From contig NC_062252.1 in the NCBI RefSeq assembly GCF_905475465.1, positions 6,882,001 to 6,946,000 on the forward strand: a DNA stretch of 64,000 nt, written 5' to 3'. The translations under genes were made by a program, and so were the position numbers. Within the stretch, counting starts at the first letter, position 1; every line of letters starts with the position of its first letter. This DNA is from Pieris napi (lineage: Eukaryota > Arthropoda > Insecta > Lepidoptera > Pieridae). The notes under the pieces are model-generated. The model did no database searches and was not told the DNA's origin. It saw only the letters and a list, made by a program, of their open reading frames with translations. Below, piece by piece: positions 1 to 10,085 of this stretch.

Positions 1-2333
1 ATTAACATTGTCTTTGTGAGGTTCATCTCTAGACCTACCTTCTTGCTAGCCGCATTTAATGATTGAATCATGACTTGTAATTGTGAGCTTGATTCGGATA
101 CAAGCACTAAGTCATCAGCAAAGCGCAGGTGACTCAGGTATTTTCCGTTAATATTAAGGCCGCTTGTGCCCCAGTCTAGATTTCTTATTATCGACTCGAG
201 GATGGCAATAAACAGCATAGGTGATGTCGGGTCGCCTTGTCTCACACCTCTTTTTATGGGAAAGCTTGGGCCGACTTTCTCTAGTTTGACTCTGCCCGTG
301 TTGTTACTATATATACTCTTTAATATTTGTATATACTCCGTCGCTACCCCTTGCTCCGTTAGTGCTTTCCAGATGCTTGCATGTGAGACGGTGTCGAATG
401 CTTTTTTGTAGTCAATGTAAGCGATATAAAGTGCTCGGTGTCTCTCTTGGTATTTTTCAATGAGAAGTTCCAGAGTGTGGATGTGGTCAACAGTTGAGAA
501 ACTCTTTCTGAATCCCGCTTGCTCCATTGGTTGTTCTGCATCTAGTATGATACTTATTCTTCGGTTTATAAGAGATGAGAAAAGTTTGTATAAGCACGGT
601 AGTAAGCTTATTGGTCTATAATTAGCAACATCACATGGGTCGCCCTTTTTATAAATCAGTATTATATCTGACTCTGACCATTGTGTCGGTGTTTTAGCAT
701 TTTCCAAAATACGGTTGAACAATTGAGTTAGCGGTACTGCCAGTAATGACTGCACTGATTTTATAGACTCGTTTGTGATGTGGTCTGAGCCAGGACTTTT
801 GTTTGTTTTTAGTCTATTAATTGCTTGCATAACTTCTGGTACGGTGAATTCTATACATCGAGTTGAGATTAGGTCGGACTGTAGTATATTATGGTCAGTG
901 GCATTTTCGCACAAATCTACGCTGTAGAGTATTTTATAGAAGTTAGTTGCTATTCCTATGATATCGTTGCGATTGCTTAGGATTGTTCCTTTACTTTTTA
1001 AACCGTCTATCCATGTTTTGTTTGTCCTCAACTGTTTGTATGCTTTTTTTGAGCTTCCTGATCGCATTAGATGTTTTTCCAGCGCTTCCGATCTATACTT
1101 TGTATAGTCGCTTTTTATACGCCTGCTTACTAGCTTGTATAACGCTGAAAGTTCGTTTTTCATAGACCTAGACTTATTCTTGGTATTTTGCAGAAGCTTT
1201 CTTCTCTTCAAAAGTGCTAAAGTACGCTGTGATAAAATCGTATGTCTTGTGTCTTTATTACTTATTCTAGCTTCTTGGAGGCTGTGTGTGATTGCTCTTA
1301 GTATGTTGTCGTGTAAATTTTGTACTGATAAACTATTTTCTTCTAGTATGTTTGGTAGATGGGCTGTGATGCATTCCTTATATTTGTTTATTTCTTCTTC
1401 GCTTTGTAGGGTGGCATTAGGAGTGCTATTAAATCTAGTCCGGTTCTTTTTTATTTTTGACAATGTTATTGTTGCTCTTACTGGTCTATGGTCCGACGAA
1501 AAATTGAGATTCAAAACATCCATGTTGTGTACAATGCTAGGTCTGTTTGATAGAATATAATCTATTTCGTTTTTGTACTCTCCGTTAGGTGAGCGCCATG
1601 TCCATCTACGTTCCGGTTTTTTCTTGAAGAACGTATTTAGGATCGCAAGTTTATTTTCGACGGCGAAGTCAATGAGTCTTTGTCCTCTTAAGTTCCTTTT
1701 GCCATAACCATGTGATTTCATTATCATATACTCGTCTGCCCTAGGTTGGCCTATTTTTGCATTTAGGTCGCCCATAACTATATATGTATTATGTGCAAGA
1801 TCCAAGGCTCGATACAAGTTTGCATAAAACGCTTCGAGCTCGTCTTCTTTTGCTGCTTCTGTGGGGGCGTACACTTGTATAAACGAGATTTTGGTGCCCT
1901 GCATATTCATGTTTAGTAGTGCTACTCTGTCAGAAATTCCAGTGAAGCTTTCAATGTTTTTTCTCTGGTGTAGGTTTATTAAAAAGCCGACTCCATATTG
2001 ACCTTGCGTGAATCCTGCACAACAGAGTATACAATTATTATATTCTTCAATTTTTGTTCCTAGACGTCGAGTTTCCGATAAACCAATTATATCGTAATTT
2101 ATATTTTTGAGTGCCTCTGTTAATTCTAAGAGTCGCCCATAAGATGACAGGGTTCTGACATTGTATGTCAGTATGTAGAGGTTGTTTGTTGCTCTTACAA
2201 TATAGTTACGTTTTTGAACACTTTTGCTTGCATTGTGCGTACAGATAATTTGAGAGTGGAGTGGAGGGTTGTGGTCTGGCTCTCCCGCGGGGACCAGCCG
2301 TGGTGGGAGAGGTGGAGGGGGCGCTGGTAGTTG
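1..2333 (-). CDS. LINE ORF2: APE-type endonuclease plus reverse transcriptase (partial at its C-terminus)
   Basis: I read every codon of this frame from 2333 to the window edge and found no stop, giving 777 open codons. Numbering from the codon after the ORF1 stop, the endonuclease spans about residues 50-285: LTYNVRTL with the catalytic Asn at 58, LSETRR with Glu 87, QVYAPTE, GDLNAKIG with Asp 189 and Asn 191, and SSDHRP with Asp 281 and His 282. The reverse transcriptase follows, with NYRPISLL at about 571, the first catalytic Asp in AFDTV at about 647, RQGDPTSP near 701, and the FADD box with Asp 740-741. All catalytic residues I can recognise are present. The protein would nick the target and copy the LINE RNA into it. 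The first in-frame ATG (1908-1910) is residue 142, inside the endonuclease, so this frame is probably reached by readthrough or another non-AUG mechanism. Confidence 0.93.
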
Positions 2334-2336
2334 TTA
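2328..2336 (-). promoter_or_regulatory. Candidate stop-codon readthrough signal between ORF1 and ORF2
   Basis: The ORF1 stop reads TAA CAA CTA. The six bases after the stop fit CARYYA, the 3' context known to promote readthrough in tobamovirus-type recoding (classically after UAG). ORF2 continues in exactly the same frame and lacks an ATG before the endonuclease. What is seen is the shared frame and the hexamer; that it works as a recoding site is inference. Confidence 0.45.
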
Positions 2337-3127
2337 TTTAGCGATGTTTGTAGATGTTGTAGCTTCATCTAAAGCGGGGCGTTTTGAATTTATTGCTTTT
2401 GTCAGGTAGTTATCGATATGGTTGTTTTTATTTATTATTTTCGCGACTTTTCGAAGTTTATTGGTGTCGCGGTTGGCTTCTATCGGCTTTGGTGACGACG
2501 ACTGGTTTCTCTTCTTTTTTTCTGGTCTTGACCTTTCAGTGTCAGTACTTTTATTCTTTAAGAAAATAATTTTATCGTACTTTAGAACCGCTAGTCTTCC
2601 TTTTTCTCGTTCAGTATTAACAACTATTTGCAATTCCTTGCGTTTGTTAAGAATTTCTAAAGGAAAAACTTCTTTAACATAGTACGGTGTTGATTCAAAT
2701 TTTTTCTTTTGTTTAAGGATGTTTATTTTTAACCCCATCATTGCTAGTGTGATAACTATGGGTCTGGTATTCTCTCCCTTTTTTCCTAGTCTTCTCATGT
2801 ATTCAATGCTGTTTTTGTCGAATTTTATACCTAAACATTTATCGAAAATGTCCTTTTTTCTAAGTCCCAGTAGCTTTGTTCATTTTCCTCTACTCCAAAA
2901 ATAAGCAGGTTTTTTCGACGCGAGTTTCTCTCTAGTGTGTTTATTTTACTTGTTTGGATTTCGAGTTTTTCTTCTAATATTTTGTTTTGGTTTTCCAGCT
3001 CTCTAAACTTTTCATTTATGCTTCTATTAATTGTCTCTTTAATATCTTCCTTCATATCCTGCATGTCGCGTTTTTGTTGGTTTATTGCCTCCTGCATTGA
3101 TTTTAATATACTTTTAATTTCTTCCAT
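2334..3127 (-). CDS. LINE ORF1: coiled-coil RNA-binding-like protein with one frameshift
   Basis: The reading begins at an ATG at 3127. The first 80 residues are rich in Glu, Lys and Gln (MEEIKSILKSMQEAINQQ...) and look like a coiled coil for multimerisation. RRKNLLIFGVEE follows, a segment typical of the RRM-like domain of insect LINE ORF1 proteins. The frame then hits a stop at 2831, but the next frame continues the same protein at once (DIFDKCLGIKFDKNS, then MRRLGKKG). The shift falls in a run of six T on the plus strand (2854-2859), consistent with loss of one base. The C-terminal half is basic (KKKRNQSSS) and probably binds RNA. Corrected length is about 264 residues, ending at TAA 2336-2334. 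The frameshift could be real or an error in a homopolymer. Confidence 0.8.
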
Positions 3128-3300
3128 TGTACCCGTTCTTTTACTCAGAATGGAATAGAATATAAAACAAAATAAAAAAATAAAAAATAATATAAAATAA
3201 AAGATACACTATAAATTGAACAAGAATAAGTAACTAGATTTGATCTTTGATCCGTTGATAAAGCGTCGTCGTCGTACTGAGGCGGCCAGCTACAGGTTTG

Positions 3301-3850
3301 ACGAAGTGGTTGAATTTCTTCTATATATATTTTGGTTTGGTAGTGACATTTAATGTGATAACTAATAATTATAAATGTTATCAGTCACGTATGCACTTTC
3401 ACTGTGAAATATATTAATTAACGTTCCACTCCACAATAGATAGTAGCTTTTGACTCCTTTTTTCCACTTCCAACATCACATGTCATTAAAAATGTTAATA
3501 TTTGCAGGTCGGTCCGTGCTGAGTCACTTTTTCAATGCGTCGCAGATAATTTTGTTATTTCAAGCATTTGTTCGAAGTTTCTGCATTGAACAATTTTTTA
3601 AATCTTTAGTTTGTATCGAATTTGTGACTTTTGAAGTATATTTGCACTATATTTTTCACTGGATATATTTTTAATAACAACGGCAAGACGGAGCTTGTGT
3701 TTACAGTTGGTGCACGCACTACCCACCCTCAGTCTCATATATTTGTATTTTATTCGGTAAAAAAATACATATAACCGTATATTTTACACAGCTGATTTTT
3801 ATGTTCTTTTCTTGTAAGTAATTTTTCACCTTTTTTTTAATTAGACATAA
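3301..3850. other. No gene recognised
   Basis: AT-rich sequence lies between the LINE 5' end and the next retroposon tail. The plus-strand ORF at 3450-3674 is low-complexity and hydrophobic, with no recognisable domain. I see nothing I can support here. Confidence 0.5.
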
Positions 3851-3861
3851 TTTTGAGACAG

Positions 3862-3985
3862 GAACTTATATTTATTTATTTATTAAAAGTACACAAAAAC
3901 AAGTTACAAAAAGTTATAAGGCAACGGGCGGCCTTATCGCTAACAAGCGATTTCTTCCAGGCAACCCTAATGTGAAACAATGAAA
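3862..3985 (-). repeat. Retroposon 3' tail, 'TGCCTGGAAGAGAT' type
   Basis: Read on the minus strand this is a GGTTGCCTGGAAG-type segment, a short stem-loop around the GCGAT motif, GGCCGCCCGTTGCC, then an A-rich tail with TAAATAAATAAATA. The same unit occurs at 13228, 19548 and, more degenerate, at 46012. It resembles the 3' UTR of a lepidopteran non-LTR element that is almost always 5'-truncated; parentage is from memory of such tails. Confidence 0.65.
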
Positions 3986-3989
3986 AAGA

Positions 3990-5205
3990 AACACCGATAG
4001 AGGGTAGAGAGTGGGTATATCACAATGAGCAAAGTTTCACTATTCCTTTACAAAAATTATATGTACCGCGAACTATACATTTCTGTGTATCACGTGATTG
4101 TCTTTAAAACAATCAGTACAAATTAATTTCCATTTCCCATTTGAGTAATATTTACGTTGATATCTGCGCATTCGTAGCTCGTTTATCGAGCCAGGAACCT
4201 CCAAACGCCTATTTAATAGGCATCCGACGCGACTTGAGGCAATCATAATTGCACTTAAACCTGCTGTATAGGATAAACACGCAGCTTGTTTTATACAAGT
4301 ATTAGTAGAATATAAGTTTTCCCCTTTCAATATATGAGATATTTATAGATTACCTGACTATTTTTGTTTATACAACTAGCATAATTTAGATATAAGTTTT
4401 TTCCTGCGAAACAAACTTGAAATAAATTATATTATTATAATATTTACTTTCCGGTAGCATACTATTGTACAACAAAATATTTCTACCAGGCAGAGTATCC
4501 GATTGTAGTGATTTTACTATAACGAATCTTTACATTTTATAAGAAACTATCAGCCAATTATGATTTAAAATATGCTTGATACACCCGGGCATCGAATAGT
4601 CAACAACTTGTTCAAATATGGCATCAAAATGTATCAATTACGGTCGAATTGTTTCAGCGAACAGAAAATTAAATATTATATGCAAATTAATTAAGTATAA
4701 TTATAATGCAATAAGTAAGTAATTACTATTCCCTACTTTCAGGTGCTAGTAAATATTCATAATTTAACGATGTAGGTTATAAATAAGAATAGTTAAGAAA
4801 GCTAGTGAAAAGACAAGCATAAACATTGTTTTATTTTTACAAAGAATATGTTTATGTCATAAAACAAAACTAAAAATGATATATTTTATACAGTCTTAAT
4901 TCATTTTTTATATGGGCTTCGTGAGAGAAATTTAAATAATACAAACAAACAATAGTTAAACAGTGCACTACACAATAGTGCTTAAAGCTTAACAAACATT
5001 GTGCGAGGGCTGACGCGTCATCCCTCTTCTAATGAAAATAGTCTCAGTAATTATGAGGCATTTTGTCCTTAAAAATATGTGTAACGAATATTATCTAAAG
5101 GGGATAAATGAATCAATAAAGCTTTTTATAAATTTGATGAATATTTAAAATTAAATGATCCTAATACTTGGGATTGATTTGCTCCAGTTCAAACAATTTG
5201 TATGA
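3990..5205. other. No gene recognised
   Basis: This is AT-rich sequence. A minus-strand ORF of 85 codons (4330-4073) ends in a Cys- and His-containing stretch (CTDCFKDNHVIHRN) but has no family I recognise and no supporting context. I treat it as chance or a decayed fragment. Confidence 0.45.
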
Positions 5206-5210
5206 CTCAA

Positions 5211-5395
5211 AACTTAGCGAATAAAAAGAGTGGCGAAAAGTTTCTTGCCAGTTCTTCTTTCCCGCTCTACACCCTTGACATGCGATCTGGTAGTAAATGT
5301 AAATTTTGAATTAATGTAACTTCTTTTCTGACGTTCACAAGTGTACTTGTTTACCTATATGAATAAAGTTATTTTGAGTTGACTTGACTTAAACC
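5211..5395 (+). repeat. Retroposon 3' tail with 'TTGCCAGTTCTTCTTTCCCG' core
   Basis: The segment TTTCTTGCCAGTTCTTC, then CGCTCTACACCC, and a final AATAAAGTTATTTTGA repeat-like end followed by TTGACTTGACTT resemble the 3' UTR and tail of a common lepidopteran non-LTR element. No coding part remains. It may be distantly related to the tails at 42445 and 57215. Confidence 0.5.
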
Positions 5396-5584
5396 TCTAT
5401 GAGGCACGGAACAGACCCAACTATTTTTTTAACGTAAGGACTTGTCCAGCCTCTTTGACTGTTCGTTGTTCAAAGTGAGCATATATATTTGCTAGCAAAT
5501 GAGAGTGTGAAAATATGATCATAATTAATTAAACATTATCAATATATCAATAAATTCATATTAACAAAAAACTACAGCGATTTT

Positions 5585-5812
5585 TATAGCACCCCCGTAT
5601 CACCTTAACTTCCGTCGTTTCACAACTGAGCGTTATTTGAAAGGTTATTGAACATTATATGGAACCAGCTACCCGCTGTAGTGTTTCCAAACCAATTCGA
5701 CTTAGGGTACTTCAAGAAAAGAATGTACCGATTATTAAAAGCCCTATGCCATTGCAGTATCACTTAACATCAGCTCAGGAGCCCGTTTGCCATGTTCTAT
5801 AAGAATTTTTTA
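5585..5812 (+). repeat. LINE 3' fragment, repeat family A (decayed)
   Basis: This is a diverged copy of the commonest repeat in the window (family A): a GAACCAGCT segment, a CCAATTCGACTTAGGG segment, then CAGTATCACTTAACATCAG and a CCCGTTTGCC...TTCTATAA end. In better copies the first part still translates as the C-terminus of a LINE reverse transcriptase (WNQLPTxVF, FDLGSFKxRAYQF), so the family is the 3' end of a jockey- or CR1-like LINE. Confidence 0.7.
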
Positions 5813-5819
5813 GTTATTA

Positions 5820-7640
5820 TTAGTTTTTCAAAATCATCAAAATTATTTTTATCATTAACTAAATTCGTAAAGATCTATATATTTAAGCGTCTTCGTTAAA
5901 CTCATATGTCTTAAGATTTATCGAAACTTTCTAACCTTATTCACAGACTAACCACATACAAATACCAGAGATCTATCCGCATCTTTGTAAATAATCCAAA
6001 ATTAATGATCTTGTAATTAAACGATGCGTTTACACAAACATGGGGACACTTCAAAGGGAGAGATTAAACAGGCATGCGTCTGCGCCACGTGGCTGTATTA
6101 CGAAATACTTATCAAACACTTTCACTAAAATCTTTTCATATAAACCTTATTACAAAAAAATAAAGTCTTTTTTAGAATGGCATGGTGTTGAATGTAATTT
6201 TGTTTCAGTGCACGCGGTTGACATTGCAACTAGTCGTAACTATCAAGGGATTTGCTATGTAATAGGGTGTCTTGCAAGCGTTTAAAAGCATATAAAGCTC
6301 CGTAAAGCTTGTAAAATCGAGATTTTGTTATCAAAAAGTTTCTGCTAGATAGCTTTAGGATTATCTGACGCTTTTAGAGAATGAGAATTTCAAATCTTTT
6401 AGATATTTTATCGCAGTTTTCCGTCGAAATCTTTAGCTTTATAACATATTATATATTTTCAAAACTTTACTTATAAAATAATAGTAGGCTACTTATTACA
6501 ATGCGTGAAGAAAATTTTATAAATCGTTAGAAGATTACAGTGCTTATTACATGTAGTAACAATAAGTTGATCAACAAAAAAACATAAAATTAAATGAGCC
6601 GGAACTAAACCGAATTGTTTACTTAATTAGTTTAGCAGGTTCATAAAATAGGTTTTTAGATAGATTGCTTCATAGAAAACTATTACTCGTATACGATAAA
6701 ATCAGGTCACCTCCCAGGAGGTCACTAACTGTAACATCGCTAAGACACGCGATCTACATGATATAACGTTCTCATTTTTGTCTAAACCCTGTAATAACTT
6801 AGAGAATATAACTTAAGTAACTGAGATTTTTTAAAAGATCTTATATATAATTTAGTTAGTCATTTCACCGTGTAACTAAGTGGCTAGGTAATTAGTTAAT
6901 AATTAGGAGGCAACACTGCTTTATTTAATATGAATAAGATTTTAATGTTCATAAGTATACTAGGTTTTTTTATTTATTGATGTTTTTATCTTTCAGAATT
7001 ATAAGTCTTACATCAATCTTACCGATATTAAAAAATAATAGTTTGTTTTAAATTCAAAAGTACTTATCAGTTAACGTTTTGATTATTTTAAAATATATGC
7101 GCCTGCTCATTTATGAAAGCGATTTCGGTTTATGTGGACGAGATGAAACATTGCATTTATATTTTTACAGTGCGTGAACTTTTTTATGCATAAAAATACA
7201 GATTTACTAATTAAACAGGCCTATAACCAGCGACGTAGTAAATAAACAATTGATTTACCCATAACAAAATTCCTAAAAATCTAAATATTTTTTTTCATGT
7301 TACTTACACTGCCTACTTGGTGTTTTATAAGGTCTTAAAAGTCGAAGAAAGCTTGAAGAACTAGTAAGAAACTCTTTAATGATAATAAAAATGATAGATA
7401 ATAAAAACAAATAGTAAGTCTCTATCAGCTTAGCTTTAATACCAGACGAAGCCAGGAAACCCCAATGGTCTGCAAGATTATTTTGTTACGCCATTAAGTT
7501 TGTAAAGTATCATATTTTAAAAACATATTTTTATGCGAGAAACTGTACAAAACTTTTCTGACGCCCAAGTTTTATATTTTAAACGCCTGTAGTAATTGAG
7601 TTTATATTTGAAATATGAAATGTAACTGTAATTGGAACGA
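5820..7640. other. No gene recognised
   Basis: AT-rich unique-looking sequence. The plus-strand ORF at 6040-6285 (81 codons) has no signal peptide, repeats or domain I recognise, and no exon borders I can defend. Confidence 0.5.
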
Positions 7641-8034
7641 GTTACAGAATTGAGCAGTGTTAGCCTAGTCCAGAGTTCCCCAAACTTTTTTGTGTCGTAG
7701 ACCCCTTGCCATGTTTTTCCATGTTGGGTAGACCCCCTACTTACCTGATATTGATTTCCTGTAAATTTCTAACTGTAGTGAAGTTTAGTGTTAAAAACTT
7801 AAAGTAACAATATGGGAAATTGAGAAAATTCGCCCCGTCCAATATTTTGCTTCATTAGTTTAACTCTGGCAAGAAATTCTGATAAGATGGACTTTGTTTT
7901 AATCAAATTTAAACTGTCGCCTTGAAATTGCAAATTAACCATATTAAATTTTGTCTGTTTTCATCTATCAGTGTATGTGTTGAGATCCACTATTGTGGAT
8001 CCCCATTTTCATTTCATGGACCCTCAAATTTTTT

Positions 8035-8520
8035 GAAGTGAAACTTCTTTATCGGGGTTGGAAAAAATTTTGTGTAACACTTTTTCGTTACGCGTCACAT
8101 GTTTCGGTTACGCGTCACATTTGACCGTTACGCGCGTCTTTTTTTTAAAAAGGATTTTCTGGTATGTTCTTTATACGTATATGAAGCCTGCAATCCCTAA
8201 TTATTTACATAATATATAATTTGCCCATTTTTTGCTGTAAAAGTAGATATTTATATAGAGATTATTAAAATTTTTGAAGTGACACTTCTTTATCGAGGTT
8301 GGAAAAAATTTTGTGTAACACTTTTTCGTTACGCGTCCCATTTTTCGGTTACGCGTCACATGTTTCGGTTACGCGTCACATTTAACCGTTACGCGCGTCT
8401 TTTTTTTAAAAAGAATTTTCTGGTGTGTCCTTTATACGTATATGAAGCCTGCAATCCCTAATTATTTACATAATATATAATTTGCCCATTTTTTGCTGTA
8501 AAAGTAGATATTTATATAGA
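8035..8520. repeat. Two tandem copies of a ~241-bp unit
   Basis: The unit starts with GAAGTGAAACTTCTTTATCG or its GAAGTGACACTTC variant at 8035 and 8276. It continues through TTACGCGTCACAT modules, then CCTGCAATCCCTAATT and GATTATTAAAATTTTT. The second copy carries one extra TTCGGTTACGCGTCACAT module. The last bases run into the intron-like sequence before the QCR7 exon. Confidence 0.85.
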
Positions 8521-8521
8521 G

Positions 8522-9031
8522 ATTATTAAAATTTTTAATCATAAACAGGTTTACTAAGGGACGATTGCCTTCACGAAACTGAAGAAGTTACTGAGGCACT
8601 TCGCCGTTTACCTCAACATGTAGATTATTAAAATTTTTAATCATAAACAGGTTTACTAAGGGACGATTGCCTTCACGAAACTGAAGAAGTTACTGAGGCA
8701 CTTCGCCGTTTACCTCAACATGTAGATTATTAAAATTTTTAATCATAAACAGGTTTACTAAGGGACGATTGCCTTCACGAAACTGAAGAAGTTACTGAGG
8801 CACTTCGCCGTTTACCTCAACATGTAGATTATTAAAATTTTTAATCATAAACAGGTTTACTAAGGGACGATTGCCTTCACGAAACTGAAGAAGTTACTGA
8901 GGCACTTCGCCGTTTACCTCAACATGTAGATTATTAAAATTTTTAATCATAAACAGGTTTACTAAGGGACGATTGCCTTCACGAAACTGAAGAAGTTACT
9001 GAGGCACTTCGCCGTTTACCTCAACATGTAG
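8522..9031 (+). repeat. Five tandem 102-bp copies of a splice acceptor plus exon start
   Basis: Each unit holds 27 bases of intron end (ATTATTAAAATTTTTAATCA then TAAACAG) and 75 bases of the QCR7 exon. AG acceptors precede 8549, 8651, 8753, 8855 and 8957. The copies look identical to me. Only the last runs on into the rest of the exon; after the other four, read-through meets TAT TAA within a few codons. The shared GATTATTAAAA at unit borders suggests duplication through microhomology. Confidence 0.93.
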
Positions 9032-9204
9032 TTGATGAACGCAATGATCGTTTAGTTAGAGCTGTCCAATTATCCGTTACTAAAACAATTTTACCAAAGG
9101 AGGAGTGGACAAAATTTGAGGAGGACAAACTCTATCTAACACCAATTGTTGACCAAGTTAAAAAGGAAAAGCAAGAACGTGAAAACTGGGAAAAAAATAA
9201 TTAA
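8957..9204 (+). pseudogene. UQCRB: Captured last exon of cytochrome b-c1 complex subunit 7 (QCR7/UQCRB)
   Basis: After the fifth AAACAG acceptor the frame encodes 82 residues beginning GLLRDDCLHETEEV and ending ERENWEKNN, then TAA at 9202. LLRDD, EALRRLP, the DERNDRLVRA stretch, TKTILPKEEWTKFEEDKLYL and the charged end match the C-terminal three quarters of the roughly 111-residue 14-kDa subunit of mitochondrial complex III, which contacts cytochrome b on the matrix side. There are no internal stops. The N-terminal exon or exons (about 30 residues) are not found upstream. The exon lies wholly inside a hAT insertion with intact target duplications, so it is almost certainly a transduplicated fragment rather than the native gene. 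It could still be spliced into a host transcript, because its acceptor, stop and AATAAA survive. Confidence 0.88.
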
Positions 9205-9264
9205 AATCAAAGTGTTAGTGCATGATTTTTTGTAGGTTTTAAGTGAAAATGTTTTAAATCAATG

Positions 9265-9270
9265 AATAAA
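9265..9270 (+). terminator. Polyadenylation signal of the captured QCR7 exon
   Basis: AATAAA lies 61 bases after the QCR7 stop codon and is followed by a T-rich stretch. This is the expected layout of a genuine 3' UTR, so the capture includes the gene's end. Confidence 0.6.
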
Positions 9271-9671
9271 ACTCTTATTTATTATTTTGTTTTTTAATTA
9301 GTTTGCCAATAAGCTAATATACATCACATAACTTAATTAAACTTAAGAATGTAATAAGGAAAATTGATTTATTGACCATTATTTATTCTTTTTAAATTTA
9401 TGATGGATACTATTGCTTCTTAATCATTACATAGGAATGTATAAATCTTAAGAATCTACTAGTATAGTCACTATTTCAACAAATATTTGAGAATCATGTC
9501 AGTTTAAAAATGAAATTCAATGGTATTTATTCTTATATATTTTAAATGTATGAATAAGAAAAACTACTTTAATTATAAAATTATGTTGTAGACAAATATA
9601 AGATTTGAAAACATAATAATAATAATATATTTGTTATCAAAAAGTCTGTACAAATATTAATATATATTTTT

Positions 9672-10085
9672 TTTGAAGTGAAACTTCTTTATCGGGGTTG
9701 GAAAAAAATTTAGTGTAACATTTTTTCGTTACGCGTCACATTTTTCCGTTACGCGCCATCTTTTTGAAGTGAAACTTCTTTATCGACGTATGGGAGTAAT
9801 TTTGTAGCAAATCGTCACGTTTTTCGGTTACGCGCCATGTTGCTTTTTCAAGTCAAACTTCTTTATCGGCGTTGGAATGAAACTTCTTTATCGACGTATG
9901 GGAGAAATTTTGTAGCAAATCGTCACGTTTTTCGGTTACGCGCCATGTTGCTTTTTCAAGTCAAACTTCTTTATCGAGGTTGGAAAAAAATTTAGTGTAA
10001 CATTTTTGAAGTGAAACTTCTTTATCGACGTTGGAAAAAATTTACCGTCACATTTTTCCGTTACGCGCCATCTTTTTCTTATCTC
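9672..10085. repeat. Array of end-like modules of element E1
   Basis: About six variants of GAAGTGAAACTTCTTTATCG (or CAAGTCAAACTTCTTTATCG) alternate with TTTTTCGTTACGCGYCAY modules, at roughly 9678, 9765, 9858, 9878, 9958 and 10008. A block of about 100 bp (TATGGGAG...GCCATGTTGC) is itself duplicated. This mirrors the block at 8035-8400, so the QCR7 exon is flanked on both sides by the same module array in the same orientation. Confidence 0.8.

Larger units (their letters stand above)
1..3300 (-). mobile_element. RTE-like non-LTR retrotransposon, nearly intact, cut by the left window edge
   Basis: One minus-strand element contains, in its own 5' to 3' order, a short A-rich leader (about 3300-3128), ORF1 (3127-2334) and an endonuclease-reverse transcriptase ORF2 (2333 to beyond position 1). 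Its 3' end lies outside the window. The reverse transcriptase and APE-type endonuclease motifs resemble the RTE-like elements common in Lepidoptera; the clade is inferred from memory of these motifs, not from a tree. The exact 5' end is uncertain, because no target duplication can be identified without the other end. ORF2 has no stop codon in 2.3 kb, so this is the youngest LINE copy visible here. The only lesion I see is one apparent single-base frameshift in ORF1. Confidence 0.88.

Noticed and set aside
1135..1560. 141-codon plus-strand ORF
   Set aside because: It lies antisense to the intact LINE ORF2; the motifs and the uninterrupted 777-codon frame are on the minus strand.
4073..4330. 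85-codon minus-strand ORF with a few Cys/His residues
   Set aside because: The Cys/His spacing matches no zinc-binding family I know and there is no transcript context.
6040..6285. 81-codon plus-strand ORF
   Set aside because: No domain, signal or exon context; such lengths occur by chance in 64 kb.
8279..8461. 60-codon ORF in the tandem 241-bp unit
   Set aside because: It is built from the GAAGTGA...TTACGCG repeat modules and overlaps the second tandem copy; there is no domain.
8522..9031. Regular 102-bp repeats could suggest a CRISPR-like or minisatellite array
   Set aside because: There are no unique spacers, the whole unit repeats, and it translates as the start of the QCR7 exon with its splice acceptor. 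The rest of the window is clearly animal nuclear DNA.
8957..9204. Native UQCRB/QCR7 gene
   Set aside because: The exon sits inside a hAT insertion with exact target duplications that split a SINE, and no N-terminal exon was recognised upstream. A captured copy explains this better, although I could not search the rest of the genome.
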